Source of the DNA: Planctomycetota bacterium
GTDB lineage: Bacteria > Planctomycetota > UBA1135 > UBA2386
Length of the DNA: 24,955 nt
Direction: 5' to 3'
NCBI GenBank assembly: GCA_020638695.1
Contig: JACKIB010000035.1
Span: 1 to 24,955, forward strand
Position 1 is the first letter of the stretch. Each line of letters opens with the position of its first letter. The notes under the pieces were generated by a model. The model saw nothing but the letters and a program-made list of their open reading frames with translations, was not told the origin of the DNA and searched no databases. The position numbers were made by a program, and so were the translations under genes. Shown here one piece after another: positions 7,441-16,730 of the stretch.

Positions 7441-9086
7441 CAATCGGCTTCGAGCATCAGGTCGTAGATGGCGACGCCCGTCTCTTCGCCCACACCTTCG
7501 CCCTTCGCGGCGAGTTGTTGCGGTGGATCGCAGAAGACGAGCAAGCGAGTCGGTGAAGAACTGCGGCGCCTGGTCGGTTTCCGGCGGACCTGCCGCGGGA
7601 ACTCCGCGGCGAGCAACGCCGAGATCGCTTGGTCGGCGATCTGCGCCTGAACCGATCGCCTGGCGCGCCCGCTCCGCACATACATCGTCTGCGCCATGAG
7701 AACGTGGGGATCCGTCGCGGCGCCCTCGTCGACCAGTTCGTTCCCGCGCACCCGCAGGGTCGTGACCTGACCCGATCGCACCAGGTACGCACGGAGCACC
7801 TTCGGTCCGTCCCACCGTAGGGTCTTGCTGCCGCGCTCGTCGGTGTCGCTCGTGACGGCGACCGGATCCCCGGTGAACGTCCCGCGGTGCAGGAACGGCT
7901 GTGCGGTGAACAGCGGCACATCGAGCAGCAGCGCGGTGCGGCCGGGTGGTGTGAACGCGCTGACTCGATCGGGCCCCGGCGCCGCGTAGGTCGAACCGCC
8001 GGCGTCGTGGTGGATCGCGTAGCGTTGGCTGGTGGTGCTGAACACCGACTTCCACTGACAGACGTCGAAGCGCCCGCGACCCAGGCCGCGGATGTGGCTG
8101 ACCGACAGCACTCTGGAGCGCTCGCCGTAGCCCCGCCGTCCGACGGTGACGATCGCCCAGGAAAAGACCGCGACCAGTGCCAGCAGGATCGCCGTGTTGG
8201 TCAGGGGGCCGAGCCGCTGCTGGAGGTACGCCAACACCGGGACGGTGGCCACGAAGAACGCGGTGATCAACAGGTAGATCACCAACCAATTGTGCTCGGG
8301 CCGCAGCACCTCGCCGAGTCGCTGCGCGATGGCGTGGAGTCCCACCGGCCGCGGGAGCGACGCGGCGCTGCGCTTCCGCAGCGTGTACGGTGCGCTGGTG
8401 AGTGTGCGGGAATACCGCAGGATGCACCCCGCGCCCACCCGCTGCTCGGCCTGCTCGCCCGACAGCACCGCGAGGTCGCCGTCGAACCGCGGAAAGCCAC
8501 CGATGTCCTGGAACACGTGTACGGTTCCGCCGGCGTGCAGCCAGTCGATCAGGGTCCGGCGCTGCGCTTCGAGCATTTCGGGGACGTGGTCGAGCACCAC
8601 ACCGCGCAAGGTGTCGAGTGCCGCCAGGCTGCTCGGGAAGGTCGTCTCGTCGTACGCGTGGACCTGCAAGCCCGCGGTCGGCGTGGCGTTCTTGGGGACC
8701 AGCAGCACCTGTGCCCCCGTGCCGCCGACCTTCGGTGGCATGATCTCGAGCAGCTTGCCGCCGAGTACGTGCACGCGGGCTTCGGCGGTCGCATCCGCCA
8801 GCCAGACCGAGGTCGCGACTTGCCGGGCTTCCCCCGGGCGCAGGAAGCACCGGATGGTGTGCTGCACGCCGGCATCCATCAGGCTGCGCACCGGGTAGAC
8901 CGTCACGCCACCGTCGTAGTCGCTCGAGGTGTCGTTGCGCACCTCGAGCGTCAGCAGGTTGAAGCTCCCCGGCGTCGCCGTGTTGTCGAACCCCCACCGG
9001 TGCCCGACGACGTGCACTTGGGCGGGCGCGGCAGCGAGGGTGCAGAGCGCTGCCACCAGCGCGCAAACCAGCTGGAGTGGCCTCAC
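7440..9086 (-). CDS. Exported membrane protein with beta-sandwich and GATase-like domain
   Basis: A 548-residue protein with a signal peptide (hydrophobic residues 5-20, likely cut after AAAPA at 22). A beta-rich domain follows (about 25-115), then a class I GATase-like alpha/beta domain (about 123-225, with LRGVVLDHVPEMLEAQRRTL and LHAGGTVHVF). Two membrane helices come next (about 267-287 and 297-315), then an extracytoplasmic beta-rich tail. No catalytic Cys-His-Glu triad is evident, so the GATase fold is probably structural or binding, as in related proteins of vWA/BatA clusters. GTG 9086 overlaps the BatA-type gene's TGA as GTGA. Its place between the vWA module and the ABC-2 exporter suggests that it links the two. 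Function unknown; the domain call rests on pattern recognition. Confidence 0.72.
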   Translation of the reverse strand: MRPLQLVCALVAALCTLAAAPAQVHVVGHRWGFDNTATPGSFNLLTLEVRNDTSSDYDGGVTVYPVRSLMDAGVQHTIRCFLRPGEARQVATSVWLADATAEARVHVLGGKLLEIMPPKVGGTGAQVLLVPKNATPTAGLQVHAYDETTFPSSLAALDTLRGVVLDHVPEMLEAQRRTLIDWLHAGGTVHVFQDIGGFPRFDGDLAVLSGEQAEQRVGAGCILRYSRTLTSAPYTLRKRSAASLPRPVGLHAIAQRLGEVLRPEHNWLVIYLLITAFFVATVPVLAYLQQRLGPLTNTAILLALVAVFSWAIVTVGRRGYGERSRVLSVSHIRGLGRGRFDVCQWKSVFSTTSQRYAIHHDAGGSTYAAPGPDRVSAFTPPGRTALLLDVPLFTAQPFLHRGTFTGDPVAVTSDTDERGSKTLRWDGPKVLRAYLVRSGQVTTLRVRGNELVDEGAATDPHVLMAQTMYVRSGRARRSVQAQIADQAISALLAAEFPRQVRRKPTRRRSSSPTRLLVFCDPPQQLAAKGEGVGEETGVAIYDLMLEAD

Positions 9087-10960
9087 GCGACCCTCACGTG
9101 GCCGCCGGGCTTGGCCTGGAACACCCACCACTCGACCAGCAGCACACCGAGCGCCAGCGCGGCTAGCACCATCCACAGGCTCCGGTCGGTGGTCACCTGA
9201 CGGGTCACTGCCTTCTGGCTCAACTCGTTCATCTGCAGCTGATCGGTGGTGCGCAGCGCGGTCTCCGCGAGCGACAGCAGGCTGGCGCCGACCTGGAGCT
9301 CCGTTCCGCCACCGCGGACCAGGAGCGGGCCGACCTGCGGCGTGGCGATTCCGGTCAGCAACCCGCCGCTGTCGGAGCGCACCGTGGTGGTCGCGCCGCC
9401 AGGGCCGACCACCGTGAACTCGGTGTTCGGGGGCACCGGCAGCGGGGCGAGCACTCCGGTGCGCGGCGCCTGCTTGTCCAGCAGACCGGCGCGCTGCAGC
9501 GCTTGATCGACCAGATTGCGGCACAGGATCGGGAAGCCGACCCGATACGGCAGGGTGCTGCGCAACGGGTCGAACAGCAGGTGGTAGTGCAGCAAACCGC
9601 CGTCTTCCTTGGCGACGATCAGCGGGCCGCTGCTGCCCTGGGCGAGAATTTCGTAGCGCAGGCTCTCGAGTTCTTGCAGGCGCACGCCGGCGGCGAAGCG
9701 GACCCGTTGGCCGAACAGCAGCTCGGACAATTCGACGTGCTCCAGCAGCGGCGAACTGCGCTGCCAATCGACCACCGTCTCGGTTCCGGTCTGCAGGGTC
9801 TCGACGGTCAGCAGCGTGGTCAGATCCGGCGGGATGCCACCAGCGTGCAGCGTGGTGAGCGCCAGTGGCGTCTCGGCGCCGGGGGCGGTCAGCACCAGGT
9901 CGTAGGTGGTGCTGGCGCGTGGTGCGGTGTCGAGCTCGAGGTCGGGCAGCACCGCCAGGCCATGGCGGAAGAAGCTCAGTTCGCGGTCGACCAGCACCCG
10001 CAGTGGTCGTCCGGGCTCCAGTGCCAGGTAGGCGCGGTCGTCGGCCGGCATCGAGTCGAAGCCGCGGTGCCGTAGCCGGAACTCGAGCAGCGCGCTGCCC
10101 TCGACCGCGATTGGGAACACGAATCGCTGGCCCGACTGGTCACTGATGTGCACCGGCTCGGTGAACAGCGTGGTGTCGCCGCGTCGCACCTCGAGTTCGC
10201 ACGGGATGTCGACTCCCTCGGTGCCCTGTACGCGCACGAACACGCTCCACCCGCGGGCGCCGTCACGCCGGGCGCGCAGCCCGGTGATCCCGAGGTTGGC
10301 ACCGGCTGGCGGCAGCTTCTCGTAGTCCAGTTCGAACGGCAGGTCGAAGTCGATCCGCCCCGGGATGTTGCCGTCCGACAGCAGCACGACGCGGTCGAAC
10401 GGCGCACTGCGCGCCATCGCGTCGGCCATGCGCAACGCGTCGACCACGTCGCCCTCGACCTCCTCGACCGCGAGGTCGTCGAGCGCGCGAAGTAGGACCC
10501 GGTGCGCGTTGGTGAACGGCACCAGCTGACGCGCGGTGCGGCCGAACGCGATCAGCGCGACCTCCTGGTTGGGCGACAGCCCGTCGATCAGGGTCCGCGC
10601 CCGCTCCTTGGCGAGTGCCAACCGCGTCTCCCCACCGAGCTTGTCGCGCGCCCCCATGCTGGCCGAGCGGTCGATCAGGATCACCGTGCGGTTCGAGCTA
10701 CCCACCCCGCGGAAGAACGGCAGCATGGCCGCCAGGACGATCAGGCACAGGATCGCCAGCTGCAACCAGAGCAGCAGGTTGCGACGGAACCGCTGGAACG
10801 GCGAGTTGACTCGCTGGTCCTGCAGTACGACCCGCCACAGCGCGAGCGAAGGGACCTTCATGGTCGGTCGCCGCAGCTTCAGGAAGTACAGCAGCACCAA
10901 CGGGACCACCAGCGCGAACAGCCACGCCGCGCTCGGCGCGTGGAAGCCCGGCCAGCTCAC
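9083..10960 (-). CDS. BatA-type membrane protein with vWA domain
   Basis: A 625-residue protein. The N-terminus has the BatA signature, a helix followed by LLYFLKLRRPTMKVPSLALW (23-42), then a second helix (about 62-80). A vWA domain follows with a complete MIDAS start DRSASMG (97-103, D-x-S-x-S) and VVLLSDGNIPG further on. The C-terminal half is beta-rich and extracytoplasmic, with a final helix (SLWMVLAALALGVLLVEW) close to the end. vWA domains of this type bind metal and partner proteins and occur with MoxR ATPases. GTG 10960 overlaps the DUF58 gene's TGA as GTGA, matching the neighbouring junctions; GTG 10969, three codons earlier, is an alternative. The sequence supports the Bat family, but the partner or client is unknown. 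Confidence 0.87.
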   Translation of the reverse strand: MSWPGFHAPSAAWLFALVVPLVLLYFLKLRRPTMKVPSLALWRVVLQDQRVNSPFQRFRRNLLLWLQLAILCLIVLAAMLPFFRGVGSSNRTVILIDRSASMGARDKLGGETRLALAKERARTLIDGLSPNQEVALIAFGRTARQLVPFTNAHRVLLRALDDLAVEEVEGDVVDALRMADAMARSAPFDRVVLLSDGNIPGRIDFDLPFELDYEKLPPAGANLGITGLRARRDGARGWSVFVRVQGTEGVDIPCELEVRRGDTTLFTEPVHISDQSGQRFVFPIAVEGSALLEFRLRHRGFDSMPADDRAYLALEPGRPLRVLVDRELSFFRHGLAVLPDLELDTAPRASTTYDLVLTAPGAETPLALTTLHAGGIPPDLTTLLTVETLQTGTETVVDWQRSSPLLEHVELSELLFGQRVRFAAGVRLQELESLRYEILAQGSSGPLIVAKEDGGLLHYHLLFDPLRSTLPYRVGFPILCRNLVDQALQRAGLLDKQAPRTGVLAPLPVPPNTEFTVVGPGGATTTVRSDSGGLLTGIATPQVGPLLVRGGGTELQVGASLLSLAETALRTTDQLQMNELSQKAVTRQVTTDRSLWMVLAALALGVLLVEWWVFQAKPGGHVRVA

Positions 10961-11853
10961 CGCACCCACCCCCGCCGCCGCAGCACATCGGTCAACACCG
11001 TCTCCGCGGTCAAGGCGGTGTCGAGGCTGACGAACTGACCGCCACGGTTGCGGCAGAAGGCGTCCAGGTGACCGAGCAAGGCCTGCAGGTGTTCGCGGTA
11101 CAACCGCACCAGCTCGCCGGTGCCGGTGACGTCGAGCGTCTCGGCGTTCTCGCAGTCGACCAAGCGCACGTCGGCGGACAGCTCCGGCGACAGCTCGGAC
11201 GGGCCGAGCAGCTGGAGGCCGTACGGCACCAGCCCGGCACTGAATGCCATGTTGAACGCGCGGTTGAGGTCGCCGGTGGTCAAGAAGTCGGACAGCACGA
11301 ACATCGCCCCGCGGCCGCGGTGGCGACGCAGCAGTGCTTCGACACCCTGTTCCACCGTCGTCTCGCCGCCCGGGGTGACGTTCTCGAGGAATGCGAACAG
11401 CTCGCGCCGCTTGCCGCGGCCGCGAATCGGCTCAAGCCGGGACGCACCCCGGCCCGCGGAGTGGAACACGTGCACGCTGACCCGCTCGCCGCCGCGCAGC
11501 GCCATGGTGCCGAGTGCCGCCGCGAGTTCGAGCGCCCGGCGATCCTTCTCCTCGAAGCCCATCGACGACGACGCGTCGATCAGCAGTACCACGTGCAGCT
11601 GCTCTTCTTGGTGGAACAGCTTCACGAACGGTCGCTGCAGGCGGGCGAAGATGTTCCAGTCGACGAACCGCATGTCGTCGCCGGCCGAGTAGTCGCGGTA
11701 GTCGCGGAACTCGTTGCTGCTGCCGCCGCCGCGCGCGAGGTGCTCGCCCCGGCTGCGGTTGGTGAACCGCCGCGATACGACGAGCTGCATCTGCTCGATG
11801 CGTCCGAGCAGCTGATTGCTCAGCAGCCCGGTGATCTGGGCCGGTTGGTTCAC
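10957..11853 (-). CDS. DUF58 domain protein (MoxR partner, vWA-like)
   Basis: A 298-residue soluble protein. It shows the DUF58 hallmark FRDYRDYSAGDDMRFVDW (49-66) followed by NIFAR, then a vWA-like fold with an intact MIDAS DASSSMG (93-99). LSDFLTTGDL lies in the second half. DUF58 proteins are encoded next to MoxR ATPases almost universally and are thought to act with them as adaptor or assembly factors at the membrane. GTG 11853 overlaps the TGA of moxR (GTGA), and its own stop overlaps the next start, so the MoxR, DUF58 and BatA products are likely made in coupled amounts. Confidence 0.93.
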   Translation of the reverse strand: MNQPAQITGLLSNQLLGRIEQMQLVVSRRFTNRSRGEHLARGGGSSNEFRDYRDYSAGDDMRFVDWNIFARLQRPFVKLFHQEEQLHVVLLIDASSSMGFEEKDRRALELAAALGTMALRGGERVSVHVFHSAGRGASRLEPIRGRGKRRELFAFLENVTPGGETTVEQGVEALLRRHRGRGAMFVLSDFLTTGDLNRAFNMAFSAGLVPYGLQLLGPSELSPELSADVRLVDCENAETLDVTGTGELVRLYREHLQALLGHLDAFCRNRGGQFVSLDTALTAETVLTDVLRRRGWVR

Positions 11854-12848
11854 GCCTCCTCGGGGGTTTCCTTGACGATCTCCGCTACCAACTCGGCGAC
11901 CGCGAGGCTCTCCGCCTGGCCGTCGTAGTTGAGGATGATGCGGTGCTGCAGCACCTCGCGGGCGAACTTTCGCAGGTCAGCGAACCCGACGTGCGCCCGG
12001 CCGCTGGCCAGCGCCTGCACGCGCGCCGCGCGGATCAACCCCTGCGCGGCCCGCGGGCTCGCGCCGAACGCGACGAAGCGCTTGACCCGCGCGGTCGCGA
12101 GCTCCGACTGCGGGTGCGAGGCGAGTACCAGGCGCACCGCGTAGTCGCGCATCGGATCGGCGACCACGACCTTGTCGAGGATCCGTCGCATCGCAAGGAT
12201 CTGCGGGCCGTCGACGATCTTCGCCACCGGAACGATGGCGCGCAGGATGGTGCGGGCGACGATCTCGTTGAGTTCGCCGCGCTCCGGGAACGGCACCTCG
12301 ACCTTGAACAGGAACCGGTCCAGCTGCGCTTCGGGCAGCGGGTAGGTGCCCTCCTGCTCCAGCGGGTTCTGGGTCGCCAGCACGAAGAACGGCTGCTCGA
12401 GGGTGAAGGTCTCGCCCGGCGTGGTCACCGTGCCTTCCTGCATGGTCTCGAGCAACGCCGACTGGGTCTTCGGCGTCGCGCGGTTGATCTCGTCGGCCAG
12501 CAGCAGCTGAGTGAAGATCGGCCCGCGGCGGAATTGGAACCGGTAGCTGCCCGAGCCGTCGGCGGTCATCACGTTGGTGCCGACGATGTCCGCCGGCATG
12601 AGGTCCGGCGTGAACTGGATGCGGTTGAAGTCGAGATCGAGCACCCGGGACAGCGTCTTCACCAGCTCGGTCTTGCCCAGACCGGGTACGCCCTCGAGCA
12701 GCACGTTGCCGCCGCACAGGATCGCGGTGACGGTCGCCTCGACCGCCCCGGCCTGCCCCACGATCACCTTGCCGACCTCGGCGAGGATCGCCTGGAAGTC
12801 CTTTCGGAAGCCGTTGGCCTCGGCTTGCAGTTGCTCTTCGTTGCTCAT
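11850..12848 (-). CDS. MoxR family AAA+ ATPase
   Basis: A 332-residue AAA+ ATPase with Walker A GVPGLGKTE (53-61), FTPDLMPADIVGTNV (79-93), Walker B LLLADEINRATPKTQ (115-129), LLETMQEGTVT (132-142), sensor 1 FVLATQNPLEQEGTYPLPEA (155-174) and the arginine-finger segment QLDRFLFKV (175-183). Length and motifs are standard for MoxR. These ATPases work with vWA proteins as chaperones that activate or assemble enzyme or envelope complexes. ATG 12848 lies 10 bases after the stop of the vWA/GATase gene, with only a weak GAG-type ribosome site. It is followed by DUF58 and BatA genes in the classical order. Confidence 0.95.
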   Translation of the reverse strand: MSNEEQLQAEANGFRKDFQAILAEVGKVIVGQAGAVEATVTAILCGGNVLLEGVPGLGKTELVKTLSRVLDLDFNRIQFTPDLMPADIVGTNVMTADGSGSYRFQFRRGPIFTQLLLADEINRATPKTQSALLETMQEGTVTTPGETFTLEQPFFVLATQNPLEQEGTYPLPEAQLDRFLFKVEVPFPERGELNEIVARTILRAIVPVAKIVDGPQILAMRRILDKVVVADPMRDYAVRLVLASHPQSELATARVKRFVAFGASPRAAQGLIRAARVQALASGRAHVGFADLRKFAREVLQHRIILNYDGQAESLAVAELVAEIVKETPEEA

Positions 12849-12858
12849 GTCGGTTCGC

Positions 12859-15831
12859 TCACGGCTTCTTTTCCTGGGCGCGCCGCTTGGCTTCGAGCAG
12901 GCGCGAAGTGGTGGTCCCGGCGGGTGGTTGTGCTGGCGCGCTGGGTGACTCGGTGGGGCGGACCGCGGCCGGTGCCTCGTCGCCACCTGGGCGCGCGGCG
13001 GACACCTGCCGCTTCGGTGCGCCAGGCGCCGGTTCGGCGTCGTCGGCACGGCGCGTCCGCTCGCCCTTCTTCTCCAGCAGCGTGGAGAGCGTCTGCGTGC
13101 TGTGCTGCTTGCCCCAGACCATCGCCCGCAGCGTCGCCCAGTCCAGCTGCACGCGCCGCAGTCCGACGTCGAGTGGGATCCAACAGGCGAGCAGCAGCAA
13201 CAGCAGGTCGAGGATCGACCGCGAGCTGTGCCGCGGCCGCCGGTCGACGCCGAAGATCTCGCGCCCCGTCTCGGCGCCGGCGAGCATTCGGCCTCCGGTG
13301 CGCTCACGGATCCGCTCGAGTGTGATCCGGTCGGCGCGAAAGCGCAGGAACTCGGGCGAGTACGACACCGCGAAGCCGCCGTGGGCGCGAAACCGCGACT
13401 TGTTGTTCGGGTCGACGCCGACCGCAGTCACCTGGTAGCGCCCGGTGCCGTGCAGTGGAAAGCTCGCTTCGTAGCGGTTGGGTGCGGTCTGCCGGAGCTG
13501 CAGCCGCTGGTTCGACTTGTCCGGTCCCTCGACCTGCGCTGCGACGCTGAGGAACGTCGCCGCAGGGTCGTAGTTGTCGACCACGATGTGTCCCTGCCCA
13601 CCGGCCGCGTAGCTGCGCACCTGTGCGGTGTTCTTGGCGTCGGCCCGCGCCACCTCGGTGATCATCTGCTTGACGAACGCCGCAAAGTGGTCCCAGCCGA
13701 GCCAGTGCTTGCCCCAGCGCGGCGACAGGTCGCTGGTGAATGCGATCGACGCGCCGACGCCGTAGCGCCAGTGCGCCAACACCGGATCGGGATCCTCCTT
13801 GGACGGGCCGTCGAGGATCGTCGCGGCGCGCGGTCGCGGCGTGGTCCACACGTAGCCGTCGAGCTTCGGCAACCCGGTGATCCCCTTGAGGATCGGCGAC
13901 GGCGAGAGGATCTCCGGGGTGAAGGTGATGTTCTGGATCGCGCTGCGCCGCAGGGTCTTCGCCTCCTTGATGAAGATCTCCGGCAGCTCGTTCGGGTCCT
14001 TGGGGAAGTAGAACTTGCCGCCGGTGGTCTGCGCGATGAGCTGCAGCGACTGCACGTCGTTCGGCGTGTGCGGGTTGATGCCCACCGTCGACACGCGGAT
14101 CTGTGCTGCCACCATCTGCTGCAACAAGCCCGGCGGCGGAGGCGTCGGGTCGCCGTCCGAGATGATGATCATGTGCCGCGCGGCAGCGTCCGAGGCCTTC
14201 AGCCCCTGCAACGCCATCTGCATGGTCGGCACGAAGCTCGGCATGTCGCCCAGCTGTGCGTTGTTGATCTGCACCGCGAGCTTCTCCCGGTTGCCCGCCG
14301 CGACCAACGGGAACAGCCAGTTGTCGCCGTCCGGGTAGCTGTAGGCCAGCACCCCGACTTCGTCGCGGTCGTCGAGCACGTCGATCGCCCGCTTGGTGAT
14401 GTTCTTGCCCCAAGTGTTGCCGTTGGCGAACTCGCAGGTGTGCAGGATGATCGCCAGCGCGCCCTTGGGCAGCTGCTTGCGCTTGCGCACGTCCATGGTC
14501 ACCGGCAGCAGGTCCTCGATCTTGGTGTGGTGGTAGCCGCCGGGGCCGTAGCTGTTTGGTCCACCCACCATCACGAACCCCGAGCCCTGGTTGTAGACCG
14601 CGTCGTGCGCGGCCTGCAGTTGCGCCTCGTCGAACGCGTCGCGCGGCACGTTGACGAACACGATGCAGTCGTGCGGCAGCAGCGCGAGGGCGTGCCGCGG
14701 GAAGTCGAAGTTGCTGATCCGCTGCACCTCCCGCTGCCCCTCGCGCAGCGCGCGCTCGAGGTCGCGCCAGTCGCGTGGATCGCCCGCGGCGTCGGTCACC
14801 AGCAGCACCCGCCCCTTGCCCTGCAGGTAGAGGAACGACACCACCTGGTTGTTGTGCGCCCAGCTGTCCTCGCCCTTGGGGAGTTCGATGCGCGCGGTGT
14901 ACTCGTAGTAGCCGCTCGACTTCAGGTGCACCGGCAGGGTGAAGCGGTTCTTGCCGGCGTGGAACGTGACCGGCTGGCGGGCGATCGGCTCGCCGTTCTG
15001 TGCGAGCGTCAACACCCCGCTGCCCGCCTGCAAGCTGGACAGCACCACCGAGGCCTCGAACGGCTCGCCGAGCTTGACGAACCGCGGCAGATCGAGGCGC
15101 TCCAGCCACACTTCGCGTTCGAACTGGTAATCGATGCCGAGCACGTCGACCGGGATGTCGCGGCTCTTGAGGTCGTCGAGCACGCTCGACAGTGCGCCGT
15201 CGGTCGCGACCCCGTCGCTGATCAGGACGATCCGCGACTGGGTTTGCGGCGGCAGCATCGCCGCGGCGAGCGACAGTGCCTTGGCGATGTCGGTGCCGTC
15301 GCGCTCGATGTGCACGTTCACCGTGCCACTCTCGGGTAGCGACAGGCCGGGCGGCGACTCGACCGACGCGTTGCGGCCGAAGAACAGCAGGCCGGCGAGG
15401 TCGAGTTCCGGCTTCTCCTGGGCGCGCTTCAACGCGAACTCGATCGCGCGGTCTGCCGCCGCGGTGACGATCGAGTGCGAGTAGTCGATCGCGAACATCA
15501 CCGACAGCCGCTTGTCGGTGCGCACGGTGCGCGGCTGGGCAAACACCAGGATGAACAGCGCGAGCAGCGCGAAGCGGCTCAGAAGTGCCAGCTCGGCGCG
15601 CACCTTGGGCAGCCCCGAGTAGCCACCGCGGTGCATCCGCCAGAGCCATGGTGCGAGCACCAGCAATCCGAACGGCCACAGCGACGAGAACACCCACAGG
15701 CCGGCGCGGTCGGCGATCCAACAGCCGAGCGGGAAGCCGATCAGGAACAGCACGAGCGTCGCGTAGCTGTAGATGGTGAGCTCGCGCCGCGGTGGCGGCC
15801 AGACCGACATCCACCGCTGCGCGAAGCTCAT
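12859..15831 (-). CDS. Large vWA/GATase-like membrane protein
   Basis: A 990-residue protein. Three N-terminal helices (about 20-40, 45-64, 86-99) precede a vWA domain with an intact MIDAS DYSHS (116-120) and IVLISDGVATDG (201-212). A beta-sandwich (about 240-335) is followed by a GATase-like domain starting RVLLVTDAAGDPRDW, with FVMVGGPNSYGPGGY (419-433). Inserted in that domain is a second vWA-like fold: its first strand reads ALAIILHTCEFANGNTWGK (458-476), without D-x-S-x-S, while MIIISDGDPTPPP (554-566) is kept. A late helix (ILDLLLLLLACWIPL) precedes a low-complexity Ala/Pro-rich tail. Such proteins accompany MoxR/BatA clusters, and the family role is unknown. ATG 15831 overlaps the upstream TGA as ATGA; GTG 15840 is an alternative start. 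Confidence 0.85.
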   Translation of the reverse strand: MSFAQRWMSVWPPPRRELTIYSYATLVLFLIGFPLGCWIADRAGLWVFSSLWPFGLLVLAPWLWRMHRGGYSGLPKVRAELALLSRFALLALFILVFAQPRTVRTDKRLSVMFAIDYSHSIVTAAADRAIEFALKRAQEKPELDLAGLLFFGRNASVESPPGLSLPESGTVNVHIERDGTDIAKALSLAAAMLPPQTQSRIVLISDGVATDGALSSVLDDLKSRDIPVDVLGIDYQFEREVWLERLDLPRFVKLGEPFEASVVLSSLQAGSGVLTLAQNGEPIARQPVTFHAGKNRFTLPVHLKSSGYYEYTARIELPKGEDSWAHNNQVVSFLYLQGKGRVLLVTDAAGDPRDWRDLERALREGQREVQRISNFDFPRHALALLPHDCIVFVNVPRDAFDEAQLQAAHDAVYNQGSGFVMVGGPNSYGPGGYHHTKIEDLLPVTMDVRKRKQLPKGALAIILHTCEFANGNTWGKNITKRAIDVLDDRDEVGVLAYSYPDGDNWLFPLVAAGNREKLAVQINNAQLGDMPSFVPTMQMALQGLKASDAAARHMIIISDGDPTPPPPGLLQQMVAAQIRVSTVGINPHTPNDVQSLQLIAQTTGGKFYFPKDPNELPEIFIKEAKTLRRSAIQNITFTPEILSPSPILKGITGLPKLDGYVWTTPRPRAATILDGPSKEDPDPVLAHWRYGVGASIAFTSDLSPRWGKHWLGWDHFAAFVKQMITEVARADAKNTAQVRSYAAGGQGHIVVDNYDPAATFLSVAAQVEGPDKSNQRLQLRQTAPNRYEASFPLHGTGRYQVTAVGVDPNNKSRFRAHGGFAVSYSPEFLRFRADRITLERIRERTGGRMLAGAETGREIFGVDRRPRHSSRSILDLLLLLLACWIPLDVGLRRVQLDWATLRAMVWGKQHSTQTLSTLLEKKGERTRRADDAEPAPGAPKRQVSAARPGGDEAPAAVRPTESPSAPAQPPAGTTTSRLLEAKRRAQEKKP

Positions 15832-16730
15832 CCGTGCCACTCCACCAGGCGGTTGTTACCGGTGTCGGCCACCAGCACGCGGCCGTCCGGCGTCACGGTC
15901 AGCCCCCACGGGGTGTACATCTGCCCGGGGCCTCGCCCACAGCCGCCGAACCGCTCGATCAACCGACCGTCGCGGCTCAGCCGGGTGACGCGGCCGGCGC
16001 CGTATTCGCAGGTGAACAGGTCCCCTCCGGGACCGATCGCCAGGCCGTACGGCATTTTCAGCTCCGGTGCGGTGGCACCGCCCAGCACCGAGACGAAGCG
16101 TCCGTCGTCGCGGAACACTTGGATGCGGTGGTTGATCGCGTCCGCGACGTACAACAACCCCGCGTGCCACACCAGACCGCTGGGCCGCTGGAACTGACCG
16201 GGCTCGGTGCCGAACGAACCGATGGTGGCCACCACCTGGCCGTCTTCGGAGAACTTCTGGATCCGATCATTCGAGCCGTACTCGGCGACGTAGAGGAACC
16301 CCGCCGGATCCTGGATCACCTTGATCGGGTAGAGGAATTGACCCGGACCGGACCCGCGGCTGCCCCAGGTGGTGAGCACCCTACCCGTGGGGTCGAAGAA
16401 CACAACGCGCGAGTAGTGGGTATCGGCGACCGCGATGCGCCCGTCGCGCAGCAGGCACACCCCTTCCGGCTTGCCCACCGCCGAGTCGGGCATCGCCCAC
16501 TGGCGCACCGGCTGTCGCGCGCGGTCGAGGACCAGCACTCGGCCGCCGTTGTCGAGCACCAGCACGTGATCGTCGTCGAGCACCGCGATACTGCGCGGCG
16601 CGGGAATGCGCTTGCCGAGCACCGGCAGCTGGGTGTGCCCCACCGCCCGCATGGACGACTGCTCGCCGTGTCCGACACACCCTGCGCCGAGCAGCGCGAC
16701 TCCCGACAGGCACAGCGCCAGCCGCAGCAC
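15828..16730 (-). CDS. Possible separate NHL-repeat lipoprotein from an internal GTG
   Basis: This is an alternative reading of the 3' half of the fused gene. GTG 16730 would start a 300-residue product with LRLALCLSGVALLGAGC (2-18): a basic residue, hydrophobic core and lipobox-like end with C18. After this come six NHL repeats with motifs such as KPEGVCLLRDGRIAVAD, FLYPIKVIQDPAGFLYVAEY and WGLTVTPDGRVLVADTGNN. NHL propellers usually bind proteins or other ligands. No Shine-Dalgarno sequence precedes this GTG, which weakens the reading; the signal-like segment at exactly this point supports it. The downstream vWA/GATase start overlaps its stop (ATGA). Confidence 0.45.
   Translation of the reverse strand: MLRLALCLSGVALLGAGCVGHGEQSSMRAVGHTQLPVLGKRIPAPRSIAVLDDDHVLVLDNGGRVLVLDRARQPVRQWAMPDSAVGKPEGVCLLRDGRIAVADTHYSRVVFFDPTGRVLTTWGSRGSGPGQFLYPIKVIQDPAGFLYVAEYGSNDRIQKFSEDGQVVATIGSFGTEPGQFQRPSGLVWHAGLLYVADAINHRIQVFRDDGRFVSVLGGATAPELKMPYGLAIGPGGDLFTCEYGAGRVTRLSRDGRLIERFGGCGRGPGQMYTPWGLTVTPDGRVLVADTGNNRLVEWHG

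Noticed and set aside
6478..9066. Reading the ABC-2 ATPase as an 862-residue protein starting at 9066
   Set aside because: The first 540 residues are an out-of-frame image of the GATase-like gene, rich in Arg/Pro. The conserved ATPase begins at 7440 with a TGATG junction.
7440..9767. Reading the GATase-like protein as a 775-residue protein from 9767
   Set aside because: The extension is a shadow of the BatA-type gene. A clear signal peptide starts at GTG 9086.
11850..13307. Reading MoxR as a 485-residue protein from 13307
   Set aside because: The extra N-terminus is Arg/Ser-rich shadow of the vWA/GATase gene; the MoxR family start fits ATG 12848.
13102..15339. A 745-codon plus-strand frame opposite the vWA/GATase gene
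   Set aside because: Its product is His/Arg/Val-rich without domains and mirrors the codon pattern of the real gene. Long antisense frames are expected in DNA this GC-rich.
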